From Microbulbifer aggregans (lineage in GTDB: Bacteria > Pseudomonadota > Gammaproteobacteria > Pseudomonadales > Cellvibrionaceae): DNA of 64,000 nucleotides. This document shows, one piece after another, positions 8,034 through 17,722 of this stretch. Every line of letters starts with the position of its first letter. Within the stretch, counting starts at the first letter, position 1. The DNA is taken from contig NZ_JAIVKK010000010.1 of the NCBI RefSeq assembly GCF_020524005.1, forward strand, positions 1-64,000. Direction: 5' to 3'. The notes under the pieces are model-generated. The model ran no database searches. It was not told the origin of the DNA and saw only the letters and a list, made by a program, of their open reading frames with translations. Made by a program: the position numbers and the translations under genes.

Positions 8034-9605
8034 CTAAGCCTGGGGTTCGGGTTTGCCGATCAGTTCGAAGTGGTATTTGCCGGTGCCAAGGCTCGATGGG
8101 CCCAGGCGTGTGAAGCGCAGCATCAGGTACACCTCGGCGACGGCCAGCGCCGTGTAAAAAGCGATAATCGCGGTCAGGCTGCCAATCACTTCGCCGCGGC
8201 TGATGGATGACGCCGACATGTAGGTGGGCAGGACTTCCGCGATGGACCAGGGCTGGCGCCCGTATTCGGCGACGATCCAACCACACTCCGCAGCAATCCA
8301 GGGTAAGGGCAGGGCCCACAGGCTGGCATACAGAATCGCGCGGCTGCCGGCACTGCGGTGGCGGGCGGACTGGATAAATGCGGCGAGGAACACAAACAGC
8401 ATGATAAAGCCGGCCGCCACCATGATTCGGAAGGTCCAGAACAGCGGCGCCACTCTGGGAATGGAATGCTCTGCGGCGAGCTTGATCTGCTCGTCGGTCG
8501 CGTCGGTAATATTTTCCGTATAGCGCTTCAACAGCAGGCCGTAGCCAAGATCAAACTGCATATCGGCGAAGGCATTTTTGGTTTCCTGACTGGTATCGCC
8601 AGCGCGCAGTTTTTCCAGCAGGGCGTACGCTTCTATGCCGCGGCGGATGCGTTTTTCGTTGTCCGGGATAATGCGGTCAAAGCCGACCACTTCTTCGTCC
8701 AGCGAGCGGGTGGCAATCAGCCCCAGCATCCAGGGAATTTTTACTTCGAAATGATTGCGCTTTTCTTCCTGGTCGGGGAAGGCGAACAGGGTGAATCCGG
8801 CGGGCGGCTTCTGGGTTTCCCACTCCGCCTCTACCGCGGCGAGTTTTACTTTTTGCACATCGCCCACGGTATAACCGCTTTCATCCCCGAGTACGATCAC
8901 CGACAGAATGGAGGCAAGCCCGAAACTGGCGGCGATGGCAAACGAGCGCCGCGCGAAAGGTATGTCGCGCTTTTTCAGCAGGTAGTAAGACGAGACACTG
9001 AGTACGAACATTGCCCCGGTCACGTAGCCCGCGGCCACGGTGTGGACGAACTTGACCTGCGCGACCGGGTTGAACAGCACATCGCTGAAGCTTGCCAGCT
9101 CCATACGCATGCTTTCGTAATTGAACTCGGCCCCAATGGGGTACTGCATCCAGCCGTTGGCGATGAGGATCCACAGCGCCGAGAGGTTGGAGCCGATGGC
9201 CACCAGCCAGGTACAGATCAGGTGCTGTACTTTACTCATGCGATCCCAGCCAAAAAAGAACAGGCCGATAAATGTGGACTCGAGGAAAAAGGCCATCAGC
9301 CCTTCAATGGCCAGCGGCACCCCGAAGATATCCCCCACGTAGTGTGAGTAATAACTCCAGTTAGTCCCGAACTGGAATTCCATGGTGATGCCGGTGGTGA
9401 CACCGAGCGCAAAGTTGATCCCGAACAGCTTGCCCCAGAACTTGGTCATGTCGCGGTAGATGGTTTTGCCGGACATCACATAGCAGGATTCCATGATCGC
9501 GAGGATAAACGACAGCCCCAGGGTCAGTGGCACAAACAAAAAGTGGTAGAGGGCTGTCAGCGCGAATTGCAGCCGGGATAAATCGACAACAGCTTCATCA
9601 ATCAC
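8034..9605 (-). CDS. cydA: Cytochrome bd quinol oxidase subunit I
   Basis: A 523-residue CydA, the haem b558/b595/d-bearing subunit. His21 in [19 protein letters not shown] corresponds to the haem b595 ligand. [16 protein letters not shown] carries the b558-region His, and the conserved GRQPW motif is present ([14 protein letters not shown]). The length and the long hydrophilic segment between helices 6 and 7 indicate the long-Q-loop class, as in E. coli. The start is a GTG at 9605 that directly abuts the cydP stop codon. AGGAG inside the end of cydP, 6 bases upstream, supports this start and suggests translational coupling. Confidence 0.96.
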   Translation of the reverse strand: MIDEAVVDLSRLQFALTALYHFLFVPLTLGLSFILAIMESCYVMSGKTIYRDMTKFWGKLFGINFALGVTTGITMEFQFGTNWSYYSHYVGDIFGVPLAIEGLMAFFLESTFIGLFFFGWDRMSKVQHLICTWLVAIGSNLSALWILIANGWMQYPIGAEFNYESMRMELASFSDVLFNPVAQVKFVHTVAAGYVTGAMFVLSVSSYYLLKKRDIPFARRSFAIAASFGLASILSVIVLGDESGYTVGDVQKVKLAAVEAEWETQKPPAGFTLFAFPDQEEKRNHFEVKIPWMLGLIATRSLDEEVVGFDRIIPDNEKRIRRGIEAYALLEKLRAGDTSQETKNAFADMQFDLGYGLLLKRYTENITDATDEQIKLAAEHSIPRVAPLFWTFRIMVAAGFIMLFVFLAAFIQSARHRSAGSRAILYASLWALPLPWIAAECGWIVAEYGRQPWSIAEVLPTYMSASSISRGEVIGSLTAIIAFYTALAVAEVYLMLRFTRLGPSSLGTGKYHFELIGKPEPQA

Positions 9606-9794
9606 TTAACGCTCCTTATTGCGGTGATCGTGGGGTGGAGTTGCCGCTTCGGTATGTAGCAGGCGTGAAGGTACCGGCTCGGCTTTTTCAGGATCGGGGC
9701 TGAAGAAGACGATCTTGAGCAGGACAATAATTATGAGTTTTATGATCAGAACGGCGCCAAGCTCCAGCAGCAGGCGACGGTCGGCGAGGGTCAT
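9606..9794 (-). CDS. cydP: Cytochrome oxidase putative small subunit CydP
   Basis: A 62-residue protein with one N-terminal membrane helix (about residues 8-32, ELGAVLIIKLIIIVLLKIVF) followed by SPDPE and a short hydrophilic tail. This matches CydP, a small protein found upstream of cydAB in Pseudomonas and Xanthomonas relatives. Its stop codon is immediately followed by the GTG of cydA. I prefer ATG at 9794 to the TTG two codons earlier. It is the first gene of the operon cydP-cydA-cydB-cydX-ybgE. The 281 bases upstream show no clear FNR (TTGATnnnnATCAA) box by eye. Confidence 0.8.
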   Translation of the reverse strand: MTLADRRLLLELGAVLIIKLIIIVLLKIVFFSPDPEKAEPVPSRLLHTEAATPPHDHRNKER

Positions 9795-10075
9795 AGGCAA
9801 TCCGCCAGTTCATTCATGAAGACACGCTGCGCGAAATCAGCCTAGCAACGAACGGGCGACAGTGAGGTCGGGGAAGGTATTTTTGGCGCGCCAGTTTGCG
9901 CATTGTTTTGTGTTAGCATCGCATCAGCCATTATTGGTCAGTCCAAATTTATCTTTTTCCACTATTTTGGTCTGCCTTTTCGGCGGCTTGTGGGTAAGTC
10001 GCTACCGGCTTCAACCAAACAATACTCGGCTCAGGGGGCTGCCACCGGGCCGTAAACAAGCAGGGAGTGAGAAAA

Positions 10076-11104
10076 ATGCGGAGTGCAGGAATCGGTCGGG
10101 GCGCGATATGTCTGGCTTTATTTATTAAGGCGCTGGTTCTCGCTTCGTCGGCCCAGGCCCTGTCATCGGCGCAGCCATATCCGGTGGATGACTCTTTCAC
10201 CCTGGACAAGGCGTTCACCAAATATCGCAAAGACTTCCCGCAGATCGAAATCGCCCGCGTTGCGCCGGCGGTAGGTGTCGCGGTTGAGCGTGACCTCGTC
10301 TACCGACAGCTGGGTGAGCGCCAGCTGCACCTGGACCTGTTTCGTCCTGCGCGGGGAATAAAAGCGCGTGGGGCGGTACTGCTGGTGCACGGTGGCGGCT
10401 GGCGCTCCGGTAATCGCACGTTGCAGGAACCCATGGCCATTTACCTTGCCAACCGCGGCTTCGTGACCGCCACGGTGGAATATCGCCTTTCACTGGAAGC
10501 ACGCTATCCCGCCGCGGTTGTGGATATCAAAGCAGCCCTGCGCTGGTTGCGGGAGCGGGCAGGGGATTACGGTTTTGATCCGGGTAACCTCGCCATACTT
10601 GGCGCTTCCGCGGGTGGCCAGCTGGCGAACCTGGTTGGCGTAACTCCGGGAGCGGAAATCTTCGGCGGCGCTGGAAATACTGACGATGAAGCGGTTAGGG
10701 CAATCATCAACCTGGATGGAGTGGTCAGCTTTACCGCACCATTGGCGCTGAAGTATGAGAATGATCCGCGCAAGAAGCCTTCGGCGGCGGGTGGCTGGTT
10801 CGGCGGCACTTATGAAGAAGTGCCGGAGCTCTGGCGACAGGCATCGCCCCTGGTTTATGTGGAAAGCTCGAGTGCGGATGATGCGGTGGGGACTAGCCTG
10901 GTGCCCACACTATTCGTCAACAGCAGCCAGCCGCGCTTTCACGCCGGGCGGGATGACTACCGGGCAAAGCTGCATCAGGCCGGAGTGGCCGCGGAAGTGC
11001 TGACCCACCCGGATACCCCCCACGCGTTCTGGCTGTTTGAACCCTGGTTTACCCCGACTGCAGACCGTGTCGAAGCCTTCCTGCAGCAGCATTTTGCCGG
11101 TTGA
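10076..11104 (+). CDS. Secreted alpha/beta hydrolase (esterase/lipase)
   Basis: A 342-residue exported hydrolase of the HSL/BD-FAE-like alpha/beta-hydrolase group. A signal peptide with a hydrophobic core and an ALSSA-type cleavage region occupies about residues 1-32. The oxyanion-hole motif HGGGW is at residues 105-109, the nucleophile elbow GASAGG at 176-181 (Ser178), and the catalytic His is probably His316 in DTPHAFW. The Asp of the triad probably lies in the segment between. The ATG at 10076 is 8 bases after a GGGAG site; a GTG three codons earlier is less likely. The family hydrolyses short-chain esters, including acetyl or feruloyl esters on polysaccharides; the substrate here is not known. 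Confidence 0.88.
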   Translation: MRSAGIGRGAICLALFIKALVLASSAQALSSAQPYPVDDSFTLDKAFTKYRKDFPQIEIARVAPAVGVAVERDLVYRQLGERQLHLDLFRPARGIKARGAVLLVHGGGWRSGNRTLQEPMAIYLANRGFVTATVEYRLSLEARYPAAVVDIKAALRWLRERAGDYGFDPGNLAILGASAGGQLANLVGVTPGAEIFGGAGNTDDEAVRAIINLDGVVSFTAPLALKYENDPRKKPSAAGGWFGGTYEEVPELWRQASPLVYVESSSADDAVGTSLVPTLFVNSSQPRFHAGRDDYRAKLHQAGVAAEVLTHPDTPHAFWLFEPWFTPTADRVEAFLQQHFAG

Positions 11105-11216
11105 ACGTCGGTGGAAATCGCGGGGTTAAAACGCTGTAAATAACTGTCGCCGCAGCGAAGGATTGCTGGATATACTCGCGGCCCATTACCTACATTTTTG
11201 TGGAGGCGACAGGCCC

Positions 11217-12293
11217 ATGCAGCAGGCCGATCAGTTTATCGATTTGCTCAAGTTACTGGTGCGCAGTCCCAGTGTTGTCGGCGCCGAGCACTCGTTTCTC
11301 CGGGTCCTGCAGCGGGAGCTGGAAGAGCGCGGCGCGAAGGTGACCTGGTACGAAGGCCTGCTGGTGGCGCAGGGCAGCCGTCCCCACAGCGCGATGTTTT
11401 CCGCGCATATTGATCGTCATGGCCTGATCTGTACCGGTCCCAACGAATTTCAGTACGCGGCGTTTGTTTCCGGGCGCCGCTCGGACCTCCTGGGAAACTC
11501 CGTTTCCGAAAAGCTGATGACGAAAATCGTCGACCGCTTCAAGGGCGTGCCGGTTACGGCTTATGAGCCCTGGTCCGGCTCCTACTTCGGTTCCGGCGTA
11601 ATCCGGCGCGCTTATGTCTGTGAGTACCGCAACAACCTGATCTTTGAGGTGACCGGACTCGAGCATCTGGTAGCGGGGACGCCGGTGGCATTTACCGATC
11701 GGCTGCGCGTCACCGATGGCATTCTCACCGCCCAGCTCGACAATGTGCTGACCGCGGCCCACCTGGTGCACCTGTTCTCACTCGGGTTTGAGGGCACGGC
11801 TTTTTTCACTGCGCAGGAAGAGTCCGGCAGTAGCTGGCGCTATCTGCTGGAGTGGTTCCGTCGCTTCAATGGGGGTACGGAAAAGCTGATCGTGGTAGAT
11901 ACAAGCCCCTATCCGGATCGCCGTGCAGCGGATATGCAGCAGGTGGTACTGCGGCGCCGGGATGCCAACGCCGAGTTCCACCGGGCAACCACTACCGGGC
12001 TGGAGAAGCTCTGCCTGAAGCACGACATCGTATACAGCTTCAAGGATGCCTATATCGACGAGCAGAACAGCATCGCCCTGGCGCAGGGACAGGAACCGCA
12101 ATCACTGGGCAGTACCGAGCTCGGGCGAATCGTGGCGGCCTCCAATGGCTATGTGCAGGGCACTACATTACAGATTCCCACCACCGGCTATCACACCATG
12201 GAAGAGTCTGCGGCCATGAGGGCCAATAGTGCCTTCAGTGAACTGCTGGTGGCGATTGCTGCAGAAGGAGAAGGGTTCAGAACTCTTCGCTGA
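11217..12293 (+). CDS. M42-like zinc aminopeptidase
   Basis: A 358-residue cytosolic M42/M20-type metallopeptidase. Putative metal and catalytic residues appear in order: SAHIDRHG (His, Asp), LDNVLTAAHLV (bridging Asp), AQEESGSS (Glu-Glu pair), VVDTSPYPD (Asp) and GYHTMEES (His). This is the arrangement of M42 aminopeptidases. The first 18 codons upstream of 11217 were rejected because GGAGG lies 10 bases before the ATG at 11217 and the family N-terminus is QFIDLLKLLVRSPSV. The 3' end overlaps the convergent 12277-12708 gene by 17 bases. Substrate is unknown. Confidence 0.85.
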   Translation: MQQADQFIDLLKLLVRSPSVVGAEHSFLRVLQRELEERGAKVTWYEGLLVAQGSRPHSAMFSAHIDRHGLICTGPNEFQYAAFVSGRRSDLLGNSVSEKLMTKIVDRFKGVPVTAYEPWSGSYFGSGVIRRAYVCEYRNNLIFEVTGLEHLVAGTPVAFTDRLRVTDGILTAQLDNVLTAAHLVHLFSLGFEGTAFFTAQEESGSSWRYLLEWFRRFNGGTEKLIVVDTSPYPDRRAADMQQVVLRRRDANAEFHRATTTGLEKLCLKHDIVYSFKDAYIDEQNSIALAQGQEPQSLGSTELGRIVAASNGYVQGTTLQIPTTGYHTMEESAAMRANSAFSELLVAIAAEGEGFRTLR

Positions 12294-12708
12294 GCTGGTA
12301 CTGGTTGCAGCGATTGTTGCAATAGGGCTTGTCTGAACGAATAACGCCAGTTTCCGGGTGTACCGTAAGCTGGCGTTTTTTATTGCCGTGGAAGGCGACT
12401 ACGTTCCAGTAGCCATTGCGGAAGGTGATACTGCCGAAGGTGTGGAATCCCAGGCGCTGCAGGCGGGTTCGCACCAGGCCGGCACTGAGGGCCACCTCCG
12501 AGGGCGTGTTGCCATCCAGGTCGGGGCCGTAAAGGTGTGGCGGGATCTGGGTCTGCCCGGGCCCGGAGAACTGGAAGTCATTGGCGGTAAAGGGCCCCGG
12601 TTGCTGGGCAGCGGCGCGGGTGGCCAGGCCTGATCCCAGGCCGAGCAGGGCGAGTGAGATGATCACGACGGCTAGAAGCCGCAGCCGATGAGCGCCGGCA
12701 AACTGCAT
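12277..12708 (-). CDS. Exported PepSY-like small protein
   Basis: A 143-residue protein with an N-terminal signal (RLRLLAVVIISLALLGLGSG then ATRAAAQQ), so probably periplasmic. The mature part, VRTRLQRLGFHTFGSITFRN then WNVVAFHGNKKRQLTVHPETG, resembles the alpha-beta layout of PepSY domains, which inhibit or regulate secreted peptidases. That match is by eye and modest. The C-terminus has a Cys pair (CNNRCNQYQ). The start at 12708 is preceded by GGGGA. It sits between an M42-like and an M1 peptidase, but its orientation does not put it in an operon with either. Confidence 0.65.
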   Translation of the reverse strand: MQFAGAHRLRLLAVVIISLALLGLGSGLATRAAAQQPGPFTANDFQFSGPGQTQIPPHLYGPDLDGNTPSEVALSAGLVRTRLQRLGFHTFGSITFRNGYWNVVAFHGNKKRQLTVHPETGVIRSDKPYCNNRCNQYQLSEEF

Positions 12709-12926
12709 GGTATTCCCCAAATTGCCTTTATCAGACCATTGGTAGGCTGGGGGGGGGCCGGATCCAAGCATTGTTTTGCGGTTTGATGAAAGTCGGCCGT
12801 GGCAGGTTATCGATACGACAGAAGGAGTCTTTGGCACGTTGACTGTGACGCTGCGGAATGGCCGGTCACGTAAAGGCTGCTAGAATGGCGCGCTATTTAT
12901 CATTTTCGATGAGAATGGCGTCCACT

Positions 12927-15290
12927 ATGACTCTAAAAACCCTCTGCCGTCGCCTGGGTACGGTACTGCTCGGATTTGCTGGCAGCACCGCGGCAATCGC
13001 GGCTGACCCGCTCAACGTAACCGGTGACAAGTTCCGCCAGCTGGAAGAACTGTTGCCCACGCCCAATACCTATCGTGCAGCCTCCGGTGCACCGGGTCAC
13101 GCTTACTGGCAGCAGCAGGCGGACTACGACATCAAGGTCTCCCTGGACGACGAAAAGCAGCGCATCACCGCGTCTGAAACCATTACCTATATCAACAATT
13201 CCCCGGACACCCTGCGCTACCTGTGGCTGCAGCTGGACCAGAACCGTTTCAAGCCGAATTCTTCCGGCAACCTGGCGGCACCGGTGGATGTGGAATCCAT
13301 CGCCCCGGACACCATTCCCTTCGGCAGCTTCCGTCGCGAAGTGGTTTCCTCCGAGTTTGACGGCGGCTATAAGATCACCAAAGTGGCGGACGCCAACGGC
13401 CGCAAACTGCGCCACACCATTGTGGACACCGGTATGCGCATCGACCTGCCGCAGCCGCTGAAGCCGGGTGCCAAGGTCAGCTTCCGCGTGGACTGGGCTT
13501 ACAACGTGATCGAGCAGAAGGCGCTGGGTGGCCGTTCCGGCTACGAGTTCTTCGAGCGCGATGGCAACTACCTGTATGAAATCGCCCAGTGGTTCCCGCG
13601 CATGGCGGCGTACAACGACGTCAGCGGCTGGCAGAACAAGCAGTTCCTGGGCCGCGGTGAGTTCGCCCTGGAGTTTGGTAACTACCGCGTAGCCATTGAA
13701 GTGCCGGCAGACCATGTGGTTGCCTCTACCGGTGTGCTGCAAAACCCGGAAGACGTACTGACCCGCGAGCAGCGCGCGCGTCTTAAGAAGGCCCGCACCG
13801 CGAAAAAGCCGGTGATGATCATCACCAAAGATGAAGCGCTGGAAAACGAGAAGAGCCGCAGTAAGAAGCGCAAGACCTGGGTCTTCGAAGCCGATAACGT
13901 GCGTGACTTCGCCTGGGCATCCTCGCGCAAGTTCCTGTGGGACGCACAGGGCTACAAGAAAGGCGGCACCGACACCATGGCGATGTCTTACTACCCGGAA
14001 GAGGGTACGCCGCTGTGGGACAAGTACTCCACCGAGTCCATCATCCACACCATGGATGTGTATAACCGCTACAGCTTCGATTACCCGTACCCCACCTCCA
14101 TTTCCGTGAATGGCCCGGTCGGCGGTATGGAATACCCGATGATCACCTTCAATGGCCCGCGCCCGGAAATCGACGAGGAAGACCGCAGTAAGCGTACTTA
14201 CTCCCGTCGCACCAAGTACGGCCTCATCTCGGTCATCATTCACGAGGTAGGTCACAACTACTACCCGATGATCATCAACTCCGACGAGCGCCAGTGGACC
14301 TGGATGGACGAGGGCCTCAATACCTACGTTCAGTTCCTCGCCGAGCAGGAGTGGGAAGAGAAGTACCCGTCCCGCCGCGGCGATGCGCGCAAGATAGTCG
14401 AGTACATGAAGAGCGAGAACCAGGTTCCGATCATGACCAACTCGGAATCCATCCTGCAGTTCGGTAACAACGCCTACGGCAAGCCGGCTACTGCGCTGAA
14501 CATCCTGCGTGAGTCCATCATGGGCCGCGAGCTGTTCGACTTCGCGTTCCGTGAATACGCCGAGCGCTGGAAGTTCAAGCGTCCGATGCCGGCCGATTTC
14601 TTCCGTACCATGGAAGATGCCTCCGGTATGGACCTGGACTGGTTCTGGCGCGGCTGGTTCTACACCACCGACCACGTGGATATCAGCCTGGACCAGGTGC
14701 GCCACTACAACGTGGGCACCAAGAATCCGGATGTCGAAAATCCGCTGAAACGTGAGAAATTCGAGCAGGAGCCGGAGACGGTCACCAAGCGTATCAATCG
14801 CGCCAACAAGCTGAACCGCATTGTGGACGCCAAGCCGGAACTGTCTGACTTCTACAACGAGCACGATGAGTTCGACGTATCCAATGCCGATCGCAACAGC
14901 TACACCGGTATGCTGGAAGGCTTGGAAGACTGGGAAAAAGACCTGCTCAAGGTCGAGAGCAACGTGTACGTGCTGGACTTCAGCAATATCGGTGGCCTGG
15001 TTATGCCGCTGATCCTGCAGCTCGATTACGAAGACGGCAGCAGCGAAGAGCTGCGTATCCCGGCAGAAATCTGGACGCGCAACGCCCAGAAGACCTCCAA
15101 GATGCTGGTACGCGGCAAAGACAAGGTGCTGAAGTCTGTCGTGCTGGATCCTCACTGGGAGACGGCCGATGTGGACGTGGAGAACAACTTCTTCCCGCGC
15201 CGTATCATCAAGTCCCGTCTGGAGCTGTTCAAAGACGAGAAGTCTCGCAACCTGATGAAGGACTGGGAAGTCGAGCTGAAAGAAGACTGA
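12927..15290 (+). CDS. Exported M1-family metallopeptidase
   Basis: A 787-residue gluzincin peptidase of family M1. A signal peptide (residues about 1-25, ending AAIAADP) points to the periplasm. The zinc site is HEVGH at residues 439-443 with the third ligand Glu462 in WMDEGLN, i.e. HExxH-18-E. The substrate-binding GxMEN-type motif appears as GGMEYP. The C-terminal ~200 residues form an all-beta/acidic extension. I chose ATG at 12927 because the signal peptide begins there; three upstream in-frame ATGs are possible and no strong ribosome site decides between them. A strong terminator follows at 15309. The paralog group often occurs beside DUF6702 genes, as here. Confidence 0.9.
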   Translation: MTLKTLCRRLGTVLLGFAGSTAAIAADPLNVTGDKFRQLEELLPTPNTYRAASGAPGHAYWQQQADYDIKVSLDDEKQRITASETITYINNSPDTLRYLWLQLDQNRFKPNSSGNLAAPVDVESIAPDTIPFGSFRREVVSSEFDGGYKITKVADANGRKLRHTIVDTGMRIDLPQPLKPGAKVSFRVDWAYNVIEQKALGGRSGYEFFERDGNYLYEIAQWFPRMAAYNDVSGWQNKQFLGRGEFALEFGNYRVAIEVPADHVVASTGVLQNPEDVLTREQRARLKKARTAKKPVMIITKDEALENEKSRSKKRKTWVFEADNVRDFAWASSRKFLWDAQGYKKGGTDTMAMSYYPEEGTPLWDKYSTESIIHTMDVYNRYSFDYPYPTSISVNGPVGGMEYPMITFNGPRPEIDEEDRSKRTYSRRTKYGLISVIIHEVGHNYYPMIINSDERQWTWMDEGLNTYVQFLAEQEWEEKYPSRRGDARKIVEYMKSENQVPIMTNSESILQFGNNAYGKPATALNILRESIMGRELFDFAFREYAERWKFKRPMPADFFRTMEDASGMDLDWFWRGWFYTTDHVDISLDQVRHYNVGTKNPDVENPLKREKFEQEPETVTKRINRANKLNRIVDAKPELSDFYNEHDEFDVSNADRNSYTGMLEGLEDWEKDLLKVESNVYVLDFSNIGGLVMPLILQLDYEDGSSEELRIPAEIWTRNAQKTSKMLVRGKDKVLKSVVLDPHWETADVDVENNFFPRRIIKSRLELFKDEKSRNLMKDWEVELKED

Positions 15291-15308
15291 CCTGAAGCCT
15301 GATCTCCC

Positions 15309-15338
15309 GGGGTGGCCGTTCTGGCCACCCCGCTTTTT
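15309..15338 (+). terminator. Rho-independent terminator after the M1 peptidase
   Basis: A 9-bp GC-rich stem (GGGGTGGCC / GGCCACCCC) with a 5-base loop is followed two bases later by TTTTT. It lies 19 bases after the peptidase stop codon. Confidence 0.9.
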
Positions 15339-15416
15339 CCTTACACTTTCCTATTCGTAAACCCGTTGCCCGGAAGCCATGCCGGGATTGACCGCGGGAA
15401 TCAGAGGTTTTCTGCC

Positions 15417-15917
15417 ATGCATAAACCATTCGCACGTTTTTTCAGTTTCAGTGTTATTGCACTGGCCACTTTCCTGCTGGCGGCGCACGCCCAGGCGCAC
15501 CGCTATCACTTTGGTATCACCGAGTTGGCGGTGAATGAGCGCACCCAGTCTGTGGAAATCTCCCACCGATTTTTTGTCGCTGACATGGAGCGCGCACTGT
15601 CACTGAGTGCCAGTAAGGAAATCAAGGATGCACAGGAGCCGATGGAAGCCTATGTGAATGAGCGCTTCCAGATCCGCACCGAAGACGGCAAGGTCCTGAA
15701 GCCCAAGTGGGTGGGGGTGGAGTCCGATGTGCACGATGTGTGGGTTTACCAGGAGCTGCCCCTGGCGGAAGTGAAGGGTAAGAAACTGCAGGTGCGCCAG
15801 TCCATGCTGATGGAGATCGAGCGCGACCAGGTCAATACCGTCAATCTGACGCGCGATGGCAAAACCGAAAGCTTTACCCTGAAGCCGGGTGCCAGCGAGG
15901 TCGCGATCAGCCTGTAA
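15417..15917 (+). CDS. DUF6702 family exported protein
   Basis: A 166-residue protein with a signal peptide (FFSFSVIALATFLLAAHAQA) followed by HRYHFGITELAVNERTQSVE and ISHRFFVADMERAL, the typical start of DUF6702 proteins (His-rich N-terminus, short beta strands). No catalytic motif is visible and function is unknown. The ATG at 15417 is chosen because the signal peptide begins there. It follows the M1 peptidase on the same strand but beyond a terminator, so it probably has its own promoter. Its 3' end converges with dld. Confidence 0.75.
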   Translation: MHKPFARFFSFSVIALATFLLAAHAQAHRYHFGITELAVNERTQSVEISHRFFVADMERALSLSASKEIKDAQEPMEAYVNERFQIRTEDGKVLKPKWVGVESDVHDVWVYQELPLAEVKGKKLQVRQSMLMEIERDQVNTVNLTRDGKTESFTLKPGASEVAISL

Positions 15918-15937
15918 CTGGCAGTCGGAAAGGGACG

Positions 15938-17653
15938 TCAGCCACAGCTGCAGCAGCGCCGGGTTTTGTCGGTTTTGCCGATACCCGGGTTAAAGGTATT
16001 GGTGGGATCCAGTTGCTCAAAGAATTGCCGCTGTGCCTCTGATGCCTGGTACAGGTGCCCAACATTGTGCTCGGCCGGGTAGCGCGCACCGCGCTGGTCG
16101 AGCAGCGCCAGCATGGCATTTTTGACCGCCTTGGCATCAGCGCCTTTTTTCAGGATGTAATCCTGGTGGAATACATTGCACAGGAAGTGCCCGTAGTACA
16201 GCCGGTGTTCTATCTGGCTGTCGATCTCCGGTGGTAACTGTTCTTCCCAGTCGAGGTCGTTGCGGCGCAGGGCGATGTCCAGCGCGAGCAGCTCGCCCAC
16301 TTCCCGGTGATGCACATTCTGGTAGCGGATCGCCGCTCCGGCAGAAACGAAGCGGTGCAGCATGGCTTTGGCCGCTTCCTGCTCCGTGCATTCAAAATAA
16401 TCCCCGCTATTTTCCCCGCTGCTGAAAAAAGCTTTTAGCCACTGCTTTGTGGGCTCGATGCCGTCGTCCGCCACTTTAAGAATCAGATGGTGCTCATAGG
16501 CCTTGCGGTAATCGAGCATTCTGTCCGGGAGGTGATTTGGCAACAGTTTGCTGAAAGCCTGTAGCACCCGATCGGTCAAAAACGCGGGCAGGAAACGGCG
16601 CTTTTCCAGCCAGGCATCGACTCTTCCCTTACTGCTGAAAAACTGTGGCATTTTTTCCGTGCCGAGTTTTTCAATCACGTAGAAGTTGTCTTTGCCGTAC
16701 TGTGCGGCGAGATCAAACATATCCCGGTGCAGGTACTCCCCGAGTACCGGAAGCGTCGGTAATTCCGATAAAAGGCCGCGCCGCAGGCGGGCAAATACCG
16801 CGGGATCATTGCTGCCGATATAGAACGTCTGGGTTTTCCGGGGTGTAGGGAAGGTGTCCAGGCGCACGGCAAATACCGCCACCTTTCCAGCGCAGCCACT
16901 GGTTTCGAACAGCCGCCGTGCATCGCCATTAAAGCGGGAAGGTGAGTCGGCATTCACTTCGCGAATCCGCTGCAGGTATTCCCGGTCTGAGGCCATGCGT
17001 GGGGTGGTATCGGTCGCGGATCGCGGCAGCGCGCTGATCGCCTGGAACTTGCCTTGCTCGAGATTGTGTAGCATTTCCTCCGGCGTTTTGCCGAGGTCGA
17101 TGCCGAGGTGATTGACCAGTTCCAGCTTGCCGTCTGCATTGACCTGCGCGTACATCGCCAGTTCGGTATACGCAGGCCCCCGCTGGCACAGGGCGCCGCC
17201 GGAGTTATTGGCGATGCCGCCCACAATCGAGGCGCCGATACAGGAAGAGCCTATCTCTGAGTGAGGCGCGCGCCCGATGGGAGTCAGTAATTTTTGCAGC
17301 TTGTGCAGGGTGGCGCCGGGGAGGGCAACCACTTGCTGGCCTTCTTCCAGCAGGTGGATGCCGTCCATTTTCAGGGTGCTGATGATCACCACCGGGCGAT
17401 CATAATCGTGGCCACTGGGCGTGGAGCCCTCGGTGAGTCCGGTGTTGGCCGCCTGCAGGATAATAATGGCTCCTGCATCCACACAGCATTGCAGCGAGCG
17501 CCACAGGTCCACCAGCCGACGCGGGAAAAGTACCGCTATTGCATCGCCTTCACCGGAGCGAAACCCCTTGCGGTAGTGCTCAGTGCGCTCAGGGTCGGTG
17601 AGTATGTCCCTGGGTCCCAGGAGGTCCTGCAATTGCTCGATCAGTGTATGCAT
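15938..17653 (-). CDS. dld: Quinone-dependent D-lactate dehydrogenase
   Basis: A 571-residue peripheral inner-membrane flavoprotein, the same length as E. coli Dld. It oxidises D-lactate to pyruvate and passes electrons to quinone. The FAD-binding PCMH domain is recognised by NTGLTEGSTPSG, VVALPGATLHKL and HSEIGSSCIGASIVGGIANN, followed by SGGALCQRGPAYTE. The C-terminal half is the Dld membrane-binding and cap domain (HYYGHF-like RLYYGHFLCNVFHQDYILKK, then EHNVGHLYQA and DPTNTFNPGIGKTDKTRRCC). Residue identity with the family is strong by eye. Downstream on the other strand is the DUF6702 gene; upstream, 69 bp away, is a PepSY gene in the same direction. Confidence 0.95.
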   Translation of the reverse strand: MHTLIEQLQDLLGPRDILTDPERTEHYRKGFRSGEGDAIAVLFPRRLVDLWRSLQCCVDAGAIIILQAANTGLTEGSTPSGHDYDRPVVIISTLKMDGIHLLEEGQQVVALPGATLHKLQKLLTPIGRAPHSEIGSSCIGASIVGGIANNSGGALCQRGPAYTELAMYAQVNADGKLELVNHLGIDLGKTPEEMLHNLEQGKFQAISALPRSATDTTPRMASDREYLQRIREVNADSPSRFNGDARRLFETSGCAGKVAVFAVRLDTFPTPRKTQTFYIGSNDPAVFARLRRGLLSELPTLPVLGEYLHRDMFDLAAQYGKDNFYVIEKLGTEKMPQFFSSKGRVDAWLEKRRFLPAFLTDRVLQAFSKLLPNHLPDRMLDYRKAYEHHLILKVADDGIEPTKQWLKAFFSSGENSGDYFECTEQEAAKAMLHRFVSAGAAIRYQNVHHREVGELLALDIALRRNDLDWEEQLPPEIDSQIEHRLYYGHFLCNVFHQDYILKKGADAKAVKNAMLALLDQRGARYPAEHNVGHLYQASEAQRQFFEQLDPTNTFNPGIGKTDKTRRCCSCG

Positions 17654-17722
17654 AAAGTCTGCTAGTCCGGGGCCGACCGTGGCGCGCGTTCACGTGCGGA
17701 TAGTTTGTAGCCGCGAGTGAGC

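Noticed and set aside
9795..10075. FNR/Anr box for the cyd operon
   Set aside because: No TTGATnnnnATCAA-like sequence was found by eye in the spacer.
12933..15155. Long open frame (740 codons) on the minus strand opposite the M1 peptidase gene
   Set aside because: It lies wholly antisense to a gene with a clear HExxH-18-E site. Its translation is His/Val/Arg-rich, the usual shadow of a GC-rich gene, with no recognised motif.
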